From positions 1 to 36,062 of the IMG/VR virus record IMGVR_UViG_3300044632_002118: a DNA stretch of 36,062 nucleotides; one strand, 5' to 3'. The notes beneath the pieces were generated by a model. It was not told the DNA's origin. It worked only from the letters and a program-made list of their open reading frames with translations, and ran no database searches. Below, piece by piece: positions 1 to 6,355 of the stretch (position 1 is the first letter of the stretch; each line of letters begins with the position of its first letter). The DNA comes from a virus. The translations under genes and the position numbers were made by a program.

Positions 1-127
1 GCCCACGCATCACCGCAAGCGCGGTCTTCGAAGGCGCGCTCGGCTTGGCGGTTCCATGCGGTGTCGGAGGTGCGGGCCTTGGGGACAATGCCGGTTCCCA
101 CGGCGCGCTGGGCGAGGTGCTCGATGA
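1..127. repeat. Terminal direct repeat, left copy (assembly overlap of a circle)
   Basis: Bases 1-127 are identical to 35936-36062. The portal reading frame continues without interruption when the two copies are overlaid. The simplest reading is that the contig is a closed circle of 35,935 bp and the repeat is an assembler overlap; 127 is also a common maximum k-mer size. A true 127-bp physical terminal repeat is less likely because it would fall inside the portal gene. Confidence 0.93.
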
Positions 128-356
128 GATAGGAGGCGGTGCCGAAATTGTTGTAGAGCCAGCGGGCGCGCTGCATGAGCTCCATGCGAGTCCGTGGCGC
201 GAGTTCGCGCTTGGGCTCGTAGGTATTCATGACAATCAAGGAGCGCTCGCGGGAGTGCTCCGCTCCTTCAAAGGCCGCTGCTTGTGGGTCTCTGCGAGGA
301 CGGCCGGCACCGGGGCGCGGACCACCCCAACTTGATTTCTTGATTTTCGGAGCCAT
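1..356 (-). CDS. Portal protein, N-terminal part (continues at 36062)
   Basis: This is the 5' end of the portal gene. Starting at ATG 356 the frame runs through base 1 and, across the circle junction, into 35935-34837, giving about 484 aa in total. The N-terminus has a GGPRPGAGRP motif followed by RR, then a region beginning MNTYEPKR (a possible second start at residue 43) and helical sequence (RMELMQRARWLYNNFG) typical of lambda gpB-type portals. The upstream gpW-like gene ends 17 bases before the start. The portal forms the dodecameric DNA channel at one capsid vertex and docks the terminase. Family assignment is firm; the choice between Met1 and Met43 is open. Confidence 0.88.
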   Translation of the reverse strand, partial: MAPKIKKSSWGGPRPGAGRPRRDPQAAAFEGAEHSRERSLIVMNTYEPKRELAPRTRMELMQRARWLYNNFGTASYLIEHLAQRAVGTGIVPKARTSDTAWNRQAERAFEDRACGDAW

Positions 357-370
357 TGACTCCGAGGGCC

Positions 371-378
371 GTGTCAAA
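371..378 (-). other. TTTGACAC octamer before the portal start
   Basis: Minus-strand TTTGACAC lies 14 bases upstream of the portal ATG (356). Its TGA is the stop codon of the gpW-like gene. It is one of six exact copies in the genome, all on the minus strand. Confidence 0.6.
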
Positions 379-646
379 CGGGGGTCGTGAAAAACGAGCG
401 GTCGAGGACCGTGCAGAGTTGCCGGCCGTTTGGCTCAGCGAGGATTTCTTCGAGGGCTTGGAGGAGGAGCCATTTTGGAAACGAGACCTGTCCGCTGGAG
501 GCGGTGCCGTCGCCGCTGATGCTGGTGATGACGACCTCCTCGGAGGCGGAGAGGAACGCGGCGTCGGCGAGTGCCTGGAGTTCGGCGGTGTTCTTGGTGC
601 GGCGCAGGTAGGATTTAACGCCGCTGATTTTGTCGAGGTCGGTCAC
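374..646 (-). CDS. gpW-like head-tail joining protein
   Basis: A 90-aa protein directly upstream of the portal gene, the position of gpW between terminase and portal in lambda. It begins with GTG at 646 (MTDLDKISGVKSYLRR). gpW-family proteins are 60-90 residues long, predicted helix-strand-helix, and join the head to the tail connector. The match rests on size, position and the helical N-terminus (LRRTKNTAELQALADAAF). No strict signature residues can be checked by eye. A TTTGACAC octamer sits 12 bases before the GTG. It could instead be an unrelated small virion protein. Confidence 0.55.
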   Translation of the reverse strand: MTDLDKISGVKSYLRRTKNTAELQALADAAFLSASEEVVITSISGDGTASSGQVSFPKWLLLQALEEILAEPNGRQLCTVLDRSFFTTPV

Positions 647-658
647 GCCTCGGCGGGC

Positions 659-666
659 GTGTCAAA
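659..666 (-). other. TTTGACAC octamer before the gpW-like gene
   Basis: Minus-strand TTTGACAC followed by GCC, 12 bases upstream of the GTG start at 646. Same octamer as at 371, 18853, 32037, 32777 and 34263. Confidence 0.6.
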
Positions 667-680
667 GATTCAGCAGTTTA

Positions 681-708
681 ACCACAGAGAGCACAGAGGA
701 CACAGAGG
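681..708 (+). repeat. CACAGAGGA-type 9-bp-period repeat, copy 1
   Basis: Three units with 9-bp period (ccacagaga, gcacagagg, acacagagg). A second copy in opposite orientation lies at 12454-12481. Repeats of this kind occur scattered through several bacterial chromosomes, which suggests host-derived DNA. That association is from memory and was not searched. Confidence 0.75.
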
Positions 709-845
709 GGGAGGAATGCAGGGACGGTGCGCGCTTCCTTTTCAAGCGTGGGCTTTCGGGAGTCTTGGGCCATGAATGACCGCCCATCCCACCGTTGCAT
801 GTCGCTCCGGTCGTGTGTCCGCCTGCCTGCGTGGAGGCGGAGGAG

Positions 846-1100
846 TCAAAGAGGGATTAGGTGAATTTTGTTCGCTTTGAACTCCATGGCGAGTTCGTAT
901 TTTTGTCCGCCGCCGCTGTCTGGGAGTATCGACTCGATATACTTCCCGCGTGACTGATCGCCTCGGGCGCGGTCGAGCTTGTCCCAGGATTCTTCCGACA
1001 TCGCCACGGTCTTTGGAACATAGGTTCGGCCCTTTCCAGAGCCTGACTTTCGCCCGGCTCCTTTGCGCGCGCCGCCGTGGGTGGTGGGCTTTTTGCTCAT
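846..1100 (-). CDS. Small RHH-like DNA-binding protein with GGARKGAGRK tail
   Basis: An 84-aa basic protein. Residues 9-18 are GGARKGAGRK, a Gly/Arg motif common in small phage DNA-binding proteins and also present at the portal N-terminus here. The following segment (KTVAMSEESWDKLDR, then SRGKYIESIL) has the strand-helix-helix pattern of ribbon-helix-helix proteins. The start at 1100 overlaps the stop of the upstream 48-aa gene by ATGA. A role in regulation or DNA packaging is possible. The fold is inferred from pattern only. Confidence 0.6.
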   Translation of the reverse strand: MSKKPTTHGGARKGAGRKSGSGKGRTYVPKTVAMSEESWDKLDRARGDQSRGKYIESILPDSGGGQKYELAMEFKANKIHLIPL

Positions 1101-1243
1101 GGCCTTGGGTAATAGCCGGAGGGCGTGTCCACTTGGGTGATGTTTGGATTCTTTTGCAGGATTTCGGCGGCCTGCGCGGGGGTGATTTCCTTTGAGACGA
1201 CGGCTCGCGTTCCGATGGTTTTGAATTTGATTTCGGTTTTCAT
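1097..1243 (-). CDS. Small protein, 48 aa
   Basis: Begins MKTEIKFKTIGTRAVVSKEI and ends GYYPRP. It is tied to both neighbours by ATGA overlaps (start in the stop of the 52-aa gene, stop in the start of the RHH-like gene), which is the main reason to call it real. No family is recognised. It contains a short predicted helix (PAQAAEILQKNP). Confidence 0.55.
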   Translation of the reverse strand: MKTEIKFKTIGTRAVVSKEITPAQAAEILQKNPNITQVDTPSGYYPRP

Positions 1244-1398
1244 TTTTTTAAGCGGGTGGATTTGAGGTTGTGAGCGATGAGAAGGCTTTCGGATTTTTCG
1301 ATGGCAAAGGTCAGTTCCTCGAGCGTGTTCTTCAACTGCTTCCCGAAAATGACAAGGTAAGATAGGGCGTTGTAGAGTTGTTTTTCTGAGGTTTTCAT
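1240..1398 (-). CDS. Small helical protein, 52 aa
   Basis: Begins MKTSEKQLYNALSYLVIFGK and continues with an amphipathic helix (LKNTLEELTFAIEKSESLLI). The stop overlaps the next start as ATGA. The leader before the ATG is CA-rich (CCAACCAACGACAAAA) with no Shine-Dalgarno. Function unknown; a small coiled-coil accessory protein is the best description. Confidence 0.55.
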   Translation of the reverse strand: MKTSEKQLYNALSYLVIFGKQLKNTLEELTFAIEKSESLLIAHNLKSTRLKK

Positions 1399-1417
1399 TT
1401 TTGTCGTTGGTTGGGGG

Positions 1418-1642
1418 TTACAAATAGGAATCTGTGAGAATCAAATCTGATCCTTGAATGACATGATTTCCTGTTGTCATTAAATTCAGAGCTAAGTGGA
1501 ACGAGTTGATTTTTGTGCAGTTGTCGCCCGCTATTGAACGGCACAAACGGATTTGAGTTTTGTGATCAAGAATTTCTCCATTTGAAATCTCCATTTCGCG
1601 CAGTTCTTTTCGGATCAAGGTTTTCATGGTTTCGGTTTTCAT
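1418..1642 (-). CDS. Small protein, 74 aa, unknown
   Basis: Chosen start is ATG 1642 (MKTETMKTLIRKEL), overlapping the stop of the upstream 63-aa gene as ATGA. A second in-frame ATG, also starting MKT, lies 15 bases later. The open frame extends further upstream to 1924, but that part runs through AT-rich DNA and the neighbouring gene and looks non-coding. No family recognised. Confidence 0.5.
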   Translation of the reverse strand: MKTETMKTLIRKELREMEISNGEILDHKTQIRLCRSIAGDNCTKINSFHLALNLMTTGNHVIQGSDLILTDSYL

Positions 1643-1830
1643 TTTGCTGTTTTTTTCGATGGTGTTGGTTGTTGTCTGCGCCACTCTTTGTAGGCGGCAG
1701 CATTGGCTTCTCGTTGTGTATGAAACGGGCCGAAATCTTCGCGCAATGTGTCTTCTTGATGAATTGATACAAAGATACCTTTTTTTGTTGGATAAGTATG
1801 GAAGTCGTGGCGATTGGTCATTGTTTTCAT
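1639..1830 (-). CDS. Small protein, 63 aa, unknown
   Basis: Begins MKTMTNRHDFHTYPTKKGIFVSI and ends basic (SKKTAK). The middle (GPFHTQREANAAAYKEWRR) resembles small phage proteins in which one aromatic/basic helix follows a beta hairpin, but I cannot name a family. It is the first gene after the AT-rich gap and starts the run of four ATGA-linked genes whose products all begin MKT or MSK. Confidence 0.5.
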   Translation of the reverse strand: MKTMTNRHDFHTYPTKKGIFVSIHQEDTLREDFGPFHTQREANAAAYKEWRRQQPTPSKKTAK

Positions 1831-2143
1831 ATTTTGATTTTTCGTTTTGGTTTTTGGTTTTCGTCTCCGGCGTTGCGCCTTCGACCTGAGATGAGTTTCT
1901 CACGAACTTGATTTTTGTAAACAATTATTTTCAAGAAAATGAAAATATTTTTTAAGCCGATTTAAAAATATTCGTTGACAGCAATTTAAAAAACAAGGCG
2001 CCCGTAGAACCGCTTAAAACCTAGCTCGGCGGGCGGAGCGTTTTATTTTTCTATTAAGGCCCGCAGAGGCAGTATTTATGCGGGTTTGCGGGCGACCTGC
2101 GAGCCAGTGTTTATGCGGCTCTGAGGGCAGCTCACAAAGATGA
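1831..2143. promoter_or_regulatory. AT-rich intergenic region downstream of the large terminase
   Basis: About 310 bases with no supported gene. The part at 1910-2000 is markedly AT-rich (runs of TTTTTAA/AAATATT) compared with the GC-rich flanks, so it could hold the promoter for the small-gene block and head genes; no clean -35/-10 pair can be assigned. Near 2050-2120 the element CAGTRTTTATGCGG occurs twice. Bases 2011-2027 nearly repeat 16206-16222 next to attP (16 of 17 identical). Confidence 0.45.
2011..2027 (+). repeat. 17-bp repeat shared with the attP region
   Basis: CGCTTAAAACCTAGCTC here and CGCATAAAACCTAGCTC at 16206-16222 differ at one base. Just beside it, the minus strand at about 2090-2070 also matches the bases preceding 16214 (CCCGCNAACCCGCATAAA) in inverted orientation. 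Confidence 0.7.
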
Positions 2144-3844
2144 TCAGTTTTTCAAAATGTGCCACGCGATGTGGCAGAGTTTTAGCGCGTCCATGTAGTG
2201 ATCCTGGGCGACGCTCTTCCAAATCAAATCCGTTCCGCTGGCGGTCTTGCGGGGGACGAGGCGTTGACCGCTGAGGCCACGAAGGAAGTCTTCGCTGACA
2301 TCGGCGGGGATTTTCACCGGCGGCTTGGCGTTGCGGATGCGGTCGGTGAAAAGTTCGGTTTTGATGGCGTGGTCCACGAAAGTATAAAGGACGATGTTCG
2401 AGAATTCGGGAATGGCGGTGCGGGAGATTTTGGATCCGAAGGTTGCGCCTGATCCTTTCGCCGGGTGGTAGAATCCGGAGGACGCTTGGCAGGCGGCATA
2501 AACGCGGAAGGTGGCAAATCCGCTGTCGAGGAGGCCGCACTCGGGCGCGAGCTTTTGTCCGCTCGGCGTGGTGTATTCGCGCTTCGGGGCGTCGAGGAGG
2601 AGGTCTTCGACGGCGAGGGTAGTTCCGTAGTCGAGGACATACGAGGAGCCGTCTTCGGCGAAGGCGGTCGTGACCCAGTGCTGGCGATCCTGGCCGATGT
2701 CAGCGCAGGTCACAATGACGCGGGGTTCGATGGGGCAGGATCCGCGCTGGTAGTCGCCACGAAGGGCGAGGATGTTCGACTCGCCGATGCTGGTTTCGAT
2801 TTGTTCCCACGGCATGGCCATGGTGGAGTTCGTGAAATCTTGCAGGCCGTTCAGCGTGTCCTTGTCTTTCAGGAATTTGATAGCGAGGGCGCCGAAGGTG
2901 CAGGATCGCCAGGGGGCGTAGAGGGAATTTAGGTGGAAGGAGCGATGGCCAAAAGATGCGGATGAGTTGGTGGGTCGCCACTCGCCGTGGCGAAGCATTC
3001 GGGTCTTGTGGCCGTCAGTGATTTTTCCCTCGCACGCGATGCATTGGTAGAAAGTTGACGAGCGGACGGCTTCCATGTCCCATTTCCCGTCGCGCTTGGC
3101 GTTCTTGTCCCATTTGACTTGGGTAAAATCCAGTCGTTGCATTTCCTCGCAGTGGGGACATGGAACGAAATAATACCGCTGGTCGCCGGCGAGGAACGCC
3201 CTCCAGATTTCGCCCTCCGGAAGGGTGGGCGTGCTGGTCATGACGCGGAGCGCGTTCGTGTAGGATTTCGTTCGGTTTGTGGCGAGGGCGACGGCGCTGG
3301 ATTCTTTGTCGGTGGAGTCTGAGAATTTGTCAGTTTCGTCCATCACGAGCAGCCCGGCGGGGCGGCTGGCGAGCGACGAGGGGGAGTTGGATCCGACAAA
3401 GGTGAGCGTGGCGTCGCGGAATTGCTGCTCGAGGGTTTTGTAGCGGTGGGTGTTAAATGGCTTCAAGGCGACGAGCGGGTGGCAATCTTCCACCATCGGC
3501 TGCCAGCGGTTCTCGGAAAAACTGCGAGCCATGGTCTCGGTGGGCATGACCCAAAGTGAGGGGAAGGGATTGTTGACCATGCGCCAGGCAGTCCCGATCA
3601 TCATGGCGGTGGTCTTGCTGGTCTGTGTGCCAAAGCAGAGCGTGAGGTCGGAGACTCGGGGATCGGCGAAACAATTCAGCGGCTCGCGGATGTAGGGAGT
3701 CAGGAGCGTCGAATACGGGCCGGGCGTTTCAGTCTGTCGCCGCGTCAGCACGATCTCGTCCTCCGCCCATTGCCAAACCTCTCGGGTGTCCACGGGGGCG
3801 AAGACATCGCGGAGGCTGCGGTCGAGTTGTTGACAGAGAGTCAC
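2144..3844 (-). CDS. Terminase large subunit, GpA family
   Basis: A 566-aa DNA-packaging motor and nuclease of the lambda gpA type. Visible features: Walker A-like FGTQTSKTTA at about residues 71-80 (the relaxed form used by GpA proteins), Walker B LLVMDE at about 165-170, a Cys4 zinc-ribbon-like pair (CPHC ... CIAC) in the 230-280 region, and a C-terminal nuclease domain with acidic residues (VTCADIG near 387, final DHYMDALKL). The start at 3844 overlaps the upstream small-terminase gene by ATGA. Length is somewhat below lambda gpA (641 aa) but within the family. It cuts concatemers and translocates DNA into the prohead through the portal. Confidence 0.93.
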   Translation of the reverse strand: MTLCQQLDRSLRDVFAPVDTREVWQWAEDEIVLTRRQTETPGPYSTLLTPYIREPLNCFADPRVSDLTLCFGTQTSKTTAMMIGTAWRMVNNPFPSLWVMPTETMARSFSENRWQPMVEDCHPLVALKPFNTHRYKTLEQQFRDATLTFVGSNSPSSLASRPAGLLVMDETDKFSDSTDKESSAVALATNRTKSYTNALRVMTSTPTLPEGEIWRAFLAGDQRYYFVPCPHCEEMQRLDFTQVKWDKNAKRDGKWDMEAVRSSTFYQCIACEGKITDGHKTRMLRHGEWRPTNSSASFGHRSFHLNSLYAPWRSCTFGALAIKFLKDKDTLNGLQDFTNSTMAMPWEQIETSIGESNILALRGDYQRGSCPIEPRVIVTCADIGQDRQHWVTTAFAEDGSSYVLDYGTTLAVEDLLLDAPKREYTTPSGQKLAPECGLLDSGFATFRVYAACQASSGFYHPAKGSGATFGSKISRTAIPEFSNIVLYTFVDHAIKTELFTDRIRNAKPPVKIPADVSEDFLRGLSGQRLVPRKTASGTDLIWKSVAQDHYMDALKLCHIAWHILKN

Positions 3845-4098
3845 AAACCCAAGTCGTCAAGTTTCATTTCGGGCCGCGCGCCGTTCTTGTTCAGTATCGC
3901 CAGCATGGCGTCGGCGCTGGTTTGCTGAATCGACAGCGACGGGTGCGGCACGACCGCGCCGCGCATATCGCGGACGACTTGGCCCTCGGCATCGATTCGC
4001 CGGATGGCTTCCTTGTAGTTTTTCAGGTGGGACTCGTAAATTTCCACGACGCCAAACGGCGTTTGGGAATTCAAGTGTTCATGGCTTTTTGATTTCAT
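3841..4098 (-). CDS. Short P27-like small terminase subunit
   Basis: An 85-aa protein starting MKSKSHEHLN, immediately upstream of the large terminase with ATGA overlap. The pattern is that of the C-terminal half of P27-family small terminases: a YESHLKNYKEAIRRID helix, EGQVV, then HPSLSIQQTSADAMLAIL followed by GARP. Typical P27 proteins are about 130-170 aa and carry an extra N-terminal helical region absent here. It overlaps the 3' end of the PLD gene by 20 bases. A longer in-frame upstream extension overlaps the PLD gene fully and is not favoured. It may be the operative small subunit or a remnant. Confidence 0.6.
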   Translation of the reverse strand: MKSKSHEHLNSQTPFGVVEIYESHLKNYKEAIRRIDAEGQVVRDMRGAVVPHPSLSIQQTSADAMLAILNKNGARPEMKLDDLGL

Positions 4099-4738
4099 GG
4101 GTAGTTTCTGGAATGACGGTGTCGCGGATAAAGTCGGCTTGGACCATCTTGTAGGGGCTAGCCTGCTCGATGGCTTCGAGTTCCAACATGGGGCTGTGGT
4201 TTTTATTCTCGGGGATTTCCAAGAAAATCTCGTCCACCACACGGGTCAAAAAATCCGCCAGGCTCGGGTCCGTGGAAATCTCGATGTTTTCCAAGCGGGG
4301 GTTTTCGTTCAAATTCATGCTGGTTCGGGCGACGACCTTCCACTTGTCGTTGGACACTACGAAAAACTTGGCGTGAGTTCGAACGGCGCGAATACACTCC
4401 ATCCCGAAAAGTTTTCGCATGTGGTAAACATATTCAGGTTGTCGGCTTTCAAACGACCTGTCCACGATCATGCGGTAGCGTAGAATTTCCGCACTATCCA
4501 TCATGGCCTTGGTCTTTTCCAAGTGCGCGTCGGCGGCTGTCCAAGTGGACAAATCGACATTGGCCGGTCCGGTTTGGGACAAGACATGGACAAGAGCATC
4601 GACAAGTGAAAACTGGCCGAAGGTCAAAATGTAAATGTCCTGCTGCGGTTTGAGTTCGCCGATGGCCTCGGCGGCTGTAAGCGATTTGGCCAAACGAATG
4701 TCGCGGCTGGCCGGCTTCTTGTGAACGCGGGCCTTCAT
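4079..4738 (-). CDS. PLD-superfamily (HKD) nuclease-like protein in the terminase operon
   Basis: A 219-aa protein with one phospholipase-D-type motif: HAKFFVVSNDKW followed by ARTSMNLNENPRLENIE. This is the H-x-K ... (S/T)-x-N pattern plus the downstream ExxE-like segment of single-HKD nucleases such as Nuc, which act as dimers. The acidic residue after the HxK is spaced more widely than in the classic HxKxxxxD form. The N-terminal half has alternating strands (IYILTFGQFSLVDAL, NVDLSTWTA), as in the PLD fold. The start (MKARVHKK, 4738) overlaps the 50-aa gene's stop by ATGA. Its location among packaging genes suggests DNA processing during packaging or host DNA degradation, which is inference. 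Confidence 0.75.
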   Translation of the reverse strand: MKARVHKKPASRDIRLAKSLTAAEAIGELKPQQDIYILTFGQFSLVDALVHVLSQTGPANVDLSTWTAADAHLEKTKAMMDSAEILRYRMIVDRSFESRQPEYVYHMRKLFGMECIRAVRTHAKFFVVSNDKWKVVARTSMNLNENPRLENIEISTDPSLADFLTRVVDEIFLEIPENKNHSPMLELEAIEQASPYKMVQADFIRDTVIPETTHEIKKP

Positions 4739-4887
4739 GATTTTTTCTCCCATCTTTTTTTTCTGGCTTCCATTAGGCGCTCGGTGCGCTTGGCGATTTC
4801 GGCGGTGGTGAGTTTCTTCTTTTTCCCGGCGGCAAGTTTCCCAAGGGCAACAGCTGCTGGGTTTTTCTTCGGTGGTTTTTGTTTCAT
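4735..4887 (-). CDS. Basic 50-aa protein coupled to the PLD gene
   Basis: Begins MKQKPPKKNPAAVALGKLAAG, followed by a lysine-rich stretch and the helix LTTAEIAKRTERLMEARKKRW. Strongly basic, probably nucleic-acid binding. ATG 4887 is followed by a frame whose TGA overlaps the PLD start as ATGA. The alternative reading that extends the PLD frame back to 4897 gives a low-quality Cys/His-rich N-terminus. A possible promoter (TTGACA at 4919-4924 region, weak TAGAAA downstream) lies before it. Confidence 0.65.
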   Translation of the reverse strand: MKQKPPKKNPAAVALGKLAAGKKKKLTTAEIAKRTERLMEARKKRWEKKS

Positions 4888-4943
4888 CACCGCTCAATTT
4901 CTAACAAAAGGGCTTTTGTGTCAAGCAAGTTTTTTTATTTTTT

Positions 4944-5636
4944 TCAGCCTTCATAAATCCCCTTGAAAAGCAGTCGCATCCAGTTTTCAAGAATTCCCTG
5001 GGCGTGCGGGGGATCGTTCGGGTTGAGTTGCGCGGCGAGGGCTGCTGGGGCAGCGAGGAGTTTTTGGCGGAGGTCGGAAAAGACGGAGCGATGGATGCGA
5101 GTGGCGGCTTCGACACTCATGGTTTTCCCATCCCGCTCCATGATGTCTCGAAATCGTTCTTCGAGAAGTTGCTGGCGGGTAACGATGGCGTTGAGAGTCT
5201 GCACCCATTTTTGCGCCATGGCTTCGTCGCCGCGTTGGTGGCAGGCGGTTATTCGGCTCTCGCAATACCGCCTGGAAGACCGCACGGCCTTGAGGGCGTC
5301 CAAACAGGATCGCTCGCCGACGATAATTTCCTCGGGCCTCTCGGCAAGAGTTTCCGCCAGCTTAGTGGCTTCCGGGTCTTCATTGGGTTCAGGATCGTGA
5401 GTGGGTGAAGGCGGGGATGATCGCGAAACAGATTTCGTGATGTCAGGCTCAGGCTTCTCCGGGGCAGGCGGTCGCGGTGTGGACGGCCGACCAGCGGAAC
5501 GGGCGGCGTTGCGCTGGCGCCAAATGCTCCCGGCTTCCAAATCGGCGGGCATCCCGCGCTTGCGCCATCGGTGGATGAGCGAGGGCGCGACGCCTTCATG
5601 GGCGGCTTGTTGTCGGACTGAAACGGCGGTGTTCAC
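4944..5636 (-). CDS. Nu1-like terminase small subunit
   Basis: A 230-aa protein. The N-terminus (residues 1-45) resembles the winged-HTH of lambda Nu1: VRQQAAHEGVAPSLIHRWRKRGMP, then GSIWRQRNAA. A Pro/Glu-rich linker (about 48-90) precedes a helical C-terminal half (VGERSCLDALKAVRSSRRY ... ENWMRLLFKGIYEG) that would oligomerise and contact the large subunit. GTG at 5636 is the chosen start. Nu1 recognises cos DNA; three GTGAACA boxes cluster at the start of this gene. A second small-terminase-like gene lies downstream, so which one is used is open. Confidence 0.72.
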   Translation of the reverse strand: MNTAVSVRQQAAHEGVAPSLIHRWRKRGMPADLEAGSIWRQRNAARSAGRPSTPRPPAPEKPEPDITKSVSRSSPPSPTHDPEPNEDPEATKLAETLAERPEEIIVGERSCLDALKAVRSSRRYCESRITACHQRGDEAMAQKWVQTLNAIVTRQQLLEERFRDIMERDGKTMSVEAATRIHRSVFSDLRQKLLAAPAALAAQLNPNDPPHAQGILENWMRLLFKGIYEG

Positions 5637-5671
5637 TCGATGCTGTTCACTATGTCAAACGCCGGTGAACA
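5630..5671. repeat. Cluster of three GTGAACA boxes (possible terminase recognition site)
   Basis: TGTTCAC at 5630-5636 and 5644-5650 and its complement GTGAACA at 5665-5671, overlapping and upstream of the Nu1-like start codon. In lambda the Nu1-binding R sites also adjoin the nu1 gene, so these are candidates for cosB-like or regulatory sites. The cohesive-end site cannot be located from sequence alone. Confidence 0.4.
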
Positions 5672-5744
5672 CTCAGGGAACTAACGAGCGACTGGCAAAC
5701 TGCGATGGTTGAATGGTTTCGGTAGGGTTCCCATGCCACCCCCC

Positions 5745-5972
5745 TCATGATGGCTCGGCCAGCTTGGCCTCGATGCGCTCGATCCATTTGTCGTCTTGCT
5801 TTGGTTTCTTTTTCTTCAATGGTTTGCGCTTAGGTTTGGATAGCCATGGGAACTTTGTTTCGTGCGCCTGTTCGATGGTGACGAACCGATGCCCGTTCAG
5901 ACATAGTCTGCGCCTGTATCCGTCGCGGGTTGCGATGACTCGGGTGTCGGTGCCACAGGTTGGGCAGGTCAT
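5745..5972 (-). CDS. Zinc-ribbon protein with NrdR-like N-terminus
   Basis: A 75-aa protein. Residues 1-35 (CPTCGTDTRVIATRDGYRRRLC, then GHRFVTIE) match the zinc-ribbon pattern at the N-terminus of NrdR repressors, although the second CxxC is reduced to C-x2-H (CLNGH). The rest is Lys/Pro-rich with a helix (DDKWIERIEAKLAE). There is no ATP-cone domain, so it is not a full NrdR. Probably a small nucleic-acid-binding regulator. It is last in the early-gene run and is joined upstream by ATGA. Confidence 0.65.
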   Translation of the reverse strand: MTCPTCGTDTRVIATRDGYRRRLCLNGHRFVTIEQAHETKFPWLSKPKRKPLKKKKPKQDDKWIERIEAKLAEPS

Positions 5973-6355
5973 GGATTGACTAACCCAAAATCAGAAAACC
6001 TATTGCTTATGTTTGATCTTATACCGCCATAAGAATCAAATCGACCCATGCCGCTGTCTGACTTTGTGTGTAAAACTCTGTCAGGTATTTCAGCCTCACA
6101 ATCTCGGATTAAATCTAGTAAATCTCTTTTATCGTGATGGTTTCTTATTTGAATCTTCTCAACAACGGCTCGTTGCTCTCTGATTAACACCCTTAATTCT
6201 GCCGTCTTTTGTTTGTTGTTATCTAATTTAGAATCAGCTAAATCATTTTTATACTGCTCAATAGTGCCTTTTGCTTGTGATAATTCCATGCAGCTTTCCC
6301 TGTATCTTGATTTGCATTTGTTTAACGCTTCCAGTTTTTTAGTGGATATCTTCAT
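5969..6355 (-). CDS. AT-rich coiled-coil protein, 128 aa
   Basis: Starts MKISTKKLEALNKCKSRYRE at 6355, overlapping the upstream stop by ATGA. Residues 5-85 are a continuous charged helix predicted to form a coiled coil; the C-terminus (GMGRFDSYGGIRSN) is Gly/Ser rich. Codon use is clearly more AT-rich than in the genes either side, which points to separate acquisition. No family recognised. Confidence 0.6.
   Translation of the reverse strand: MKISTKKLEALNKCKSRYRESCMELSQAKGTIEQYKNDLADSKLDNNKQKTAELRVLIREQRAVVEKIQIRNHHDKRDLLDLIRDCEAEIPDRVLHTKSDSGMGRFDSYGGIRSNISNRFSDFGLVNP

Larger units (their letters stand above)
647..845. other. Non-coding stretch with a dispersed repeat
   Basis: No convincing gene lies here. 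Short minus-strand frames exist: a 31-aa frame from 773 ending ...CVLCALCG, and a 41-aa frame ending ...SVVKLLNL whose TGA lies in TTTGACAC. Both end in or run through the CACAGAGG repeat, and neither has other support. The stretch separates the small-gene block from the gpW-like gene, and at 846 it begins with TTTGACTCCTCC, close to the octamer seen elsewhere. Confidence 0.5.

Noticed and set aside
711-776. Small minus-strand ORFs of 31 and 41 aa ending in or running through the CACAGAGG repeat
   Set aside because: Their C-terminal parts are translations of the repeat (...CVLCALCG, ...SVVKLLNL) and there is no other support.
1513-1889. Phe/Leu/Cys-rich plus-strand ORFs that look like membrane proteins
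   Set aside because: Antisense to the Lys/Glu-rich small genes; hydrophobic composition is a complement effect.
4739-4897. N-terminal extension of the PLD gene to 4897
   Set aside because: The extension is Cys/His/Arg-rich and overlaps a well-formed 50-aa basic gene in another frame that couples to ATG 4738 by ATGA.
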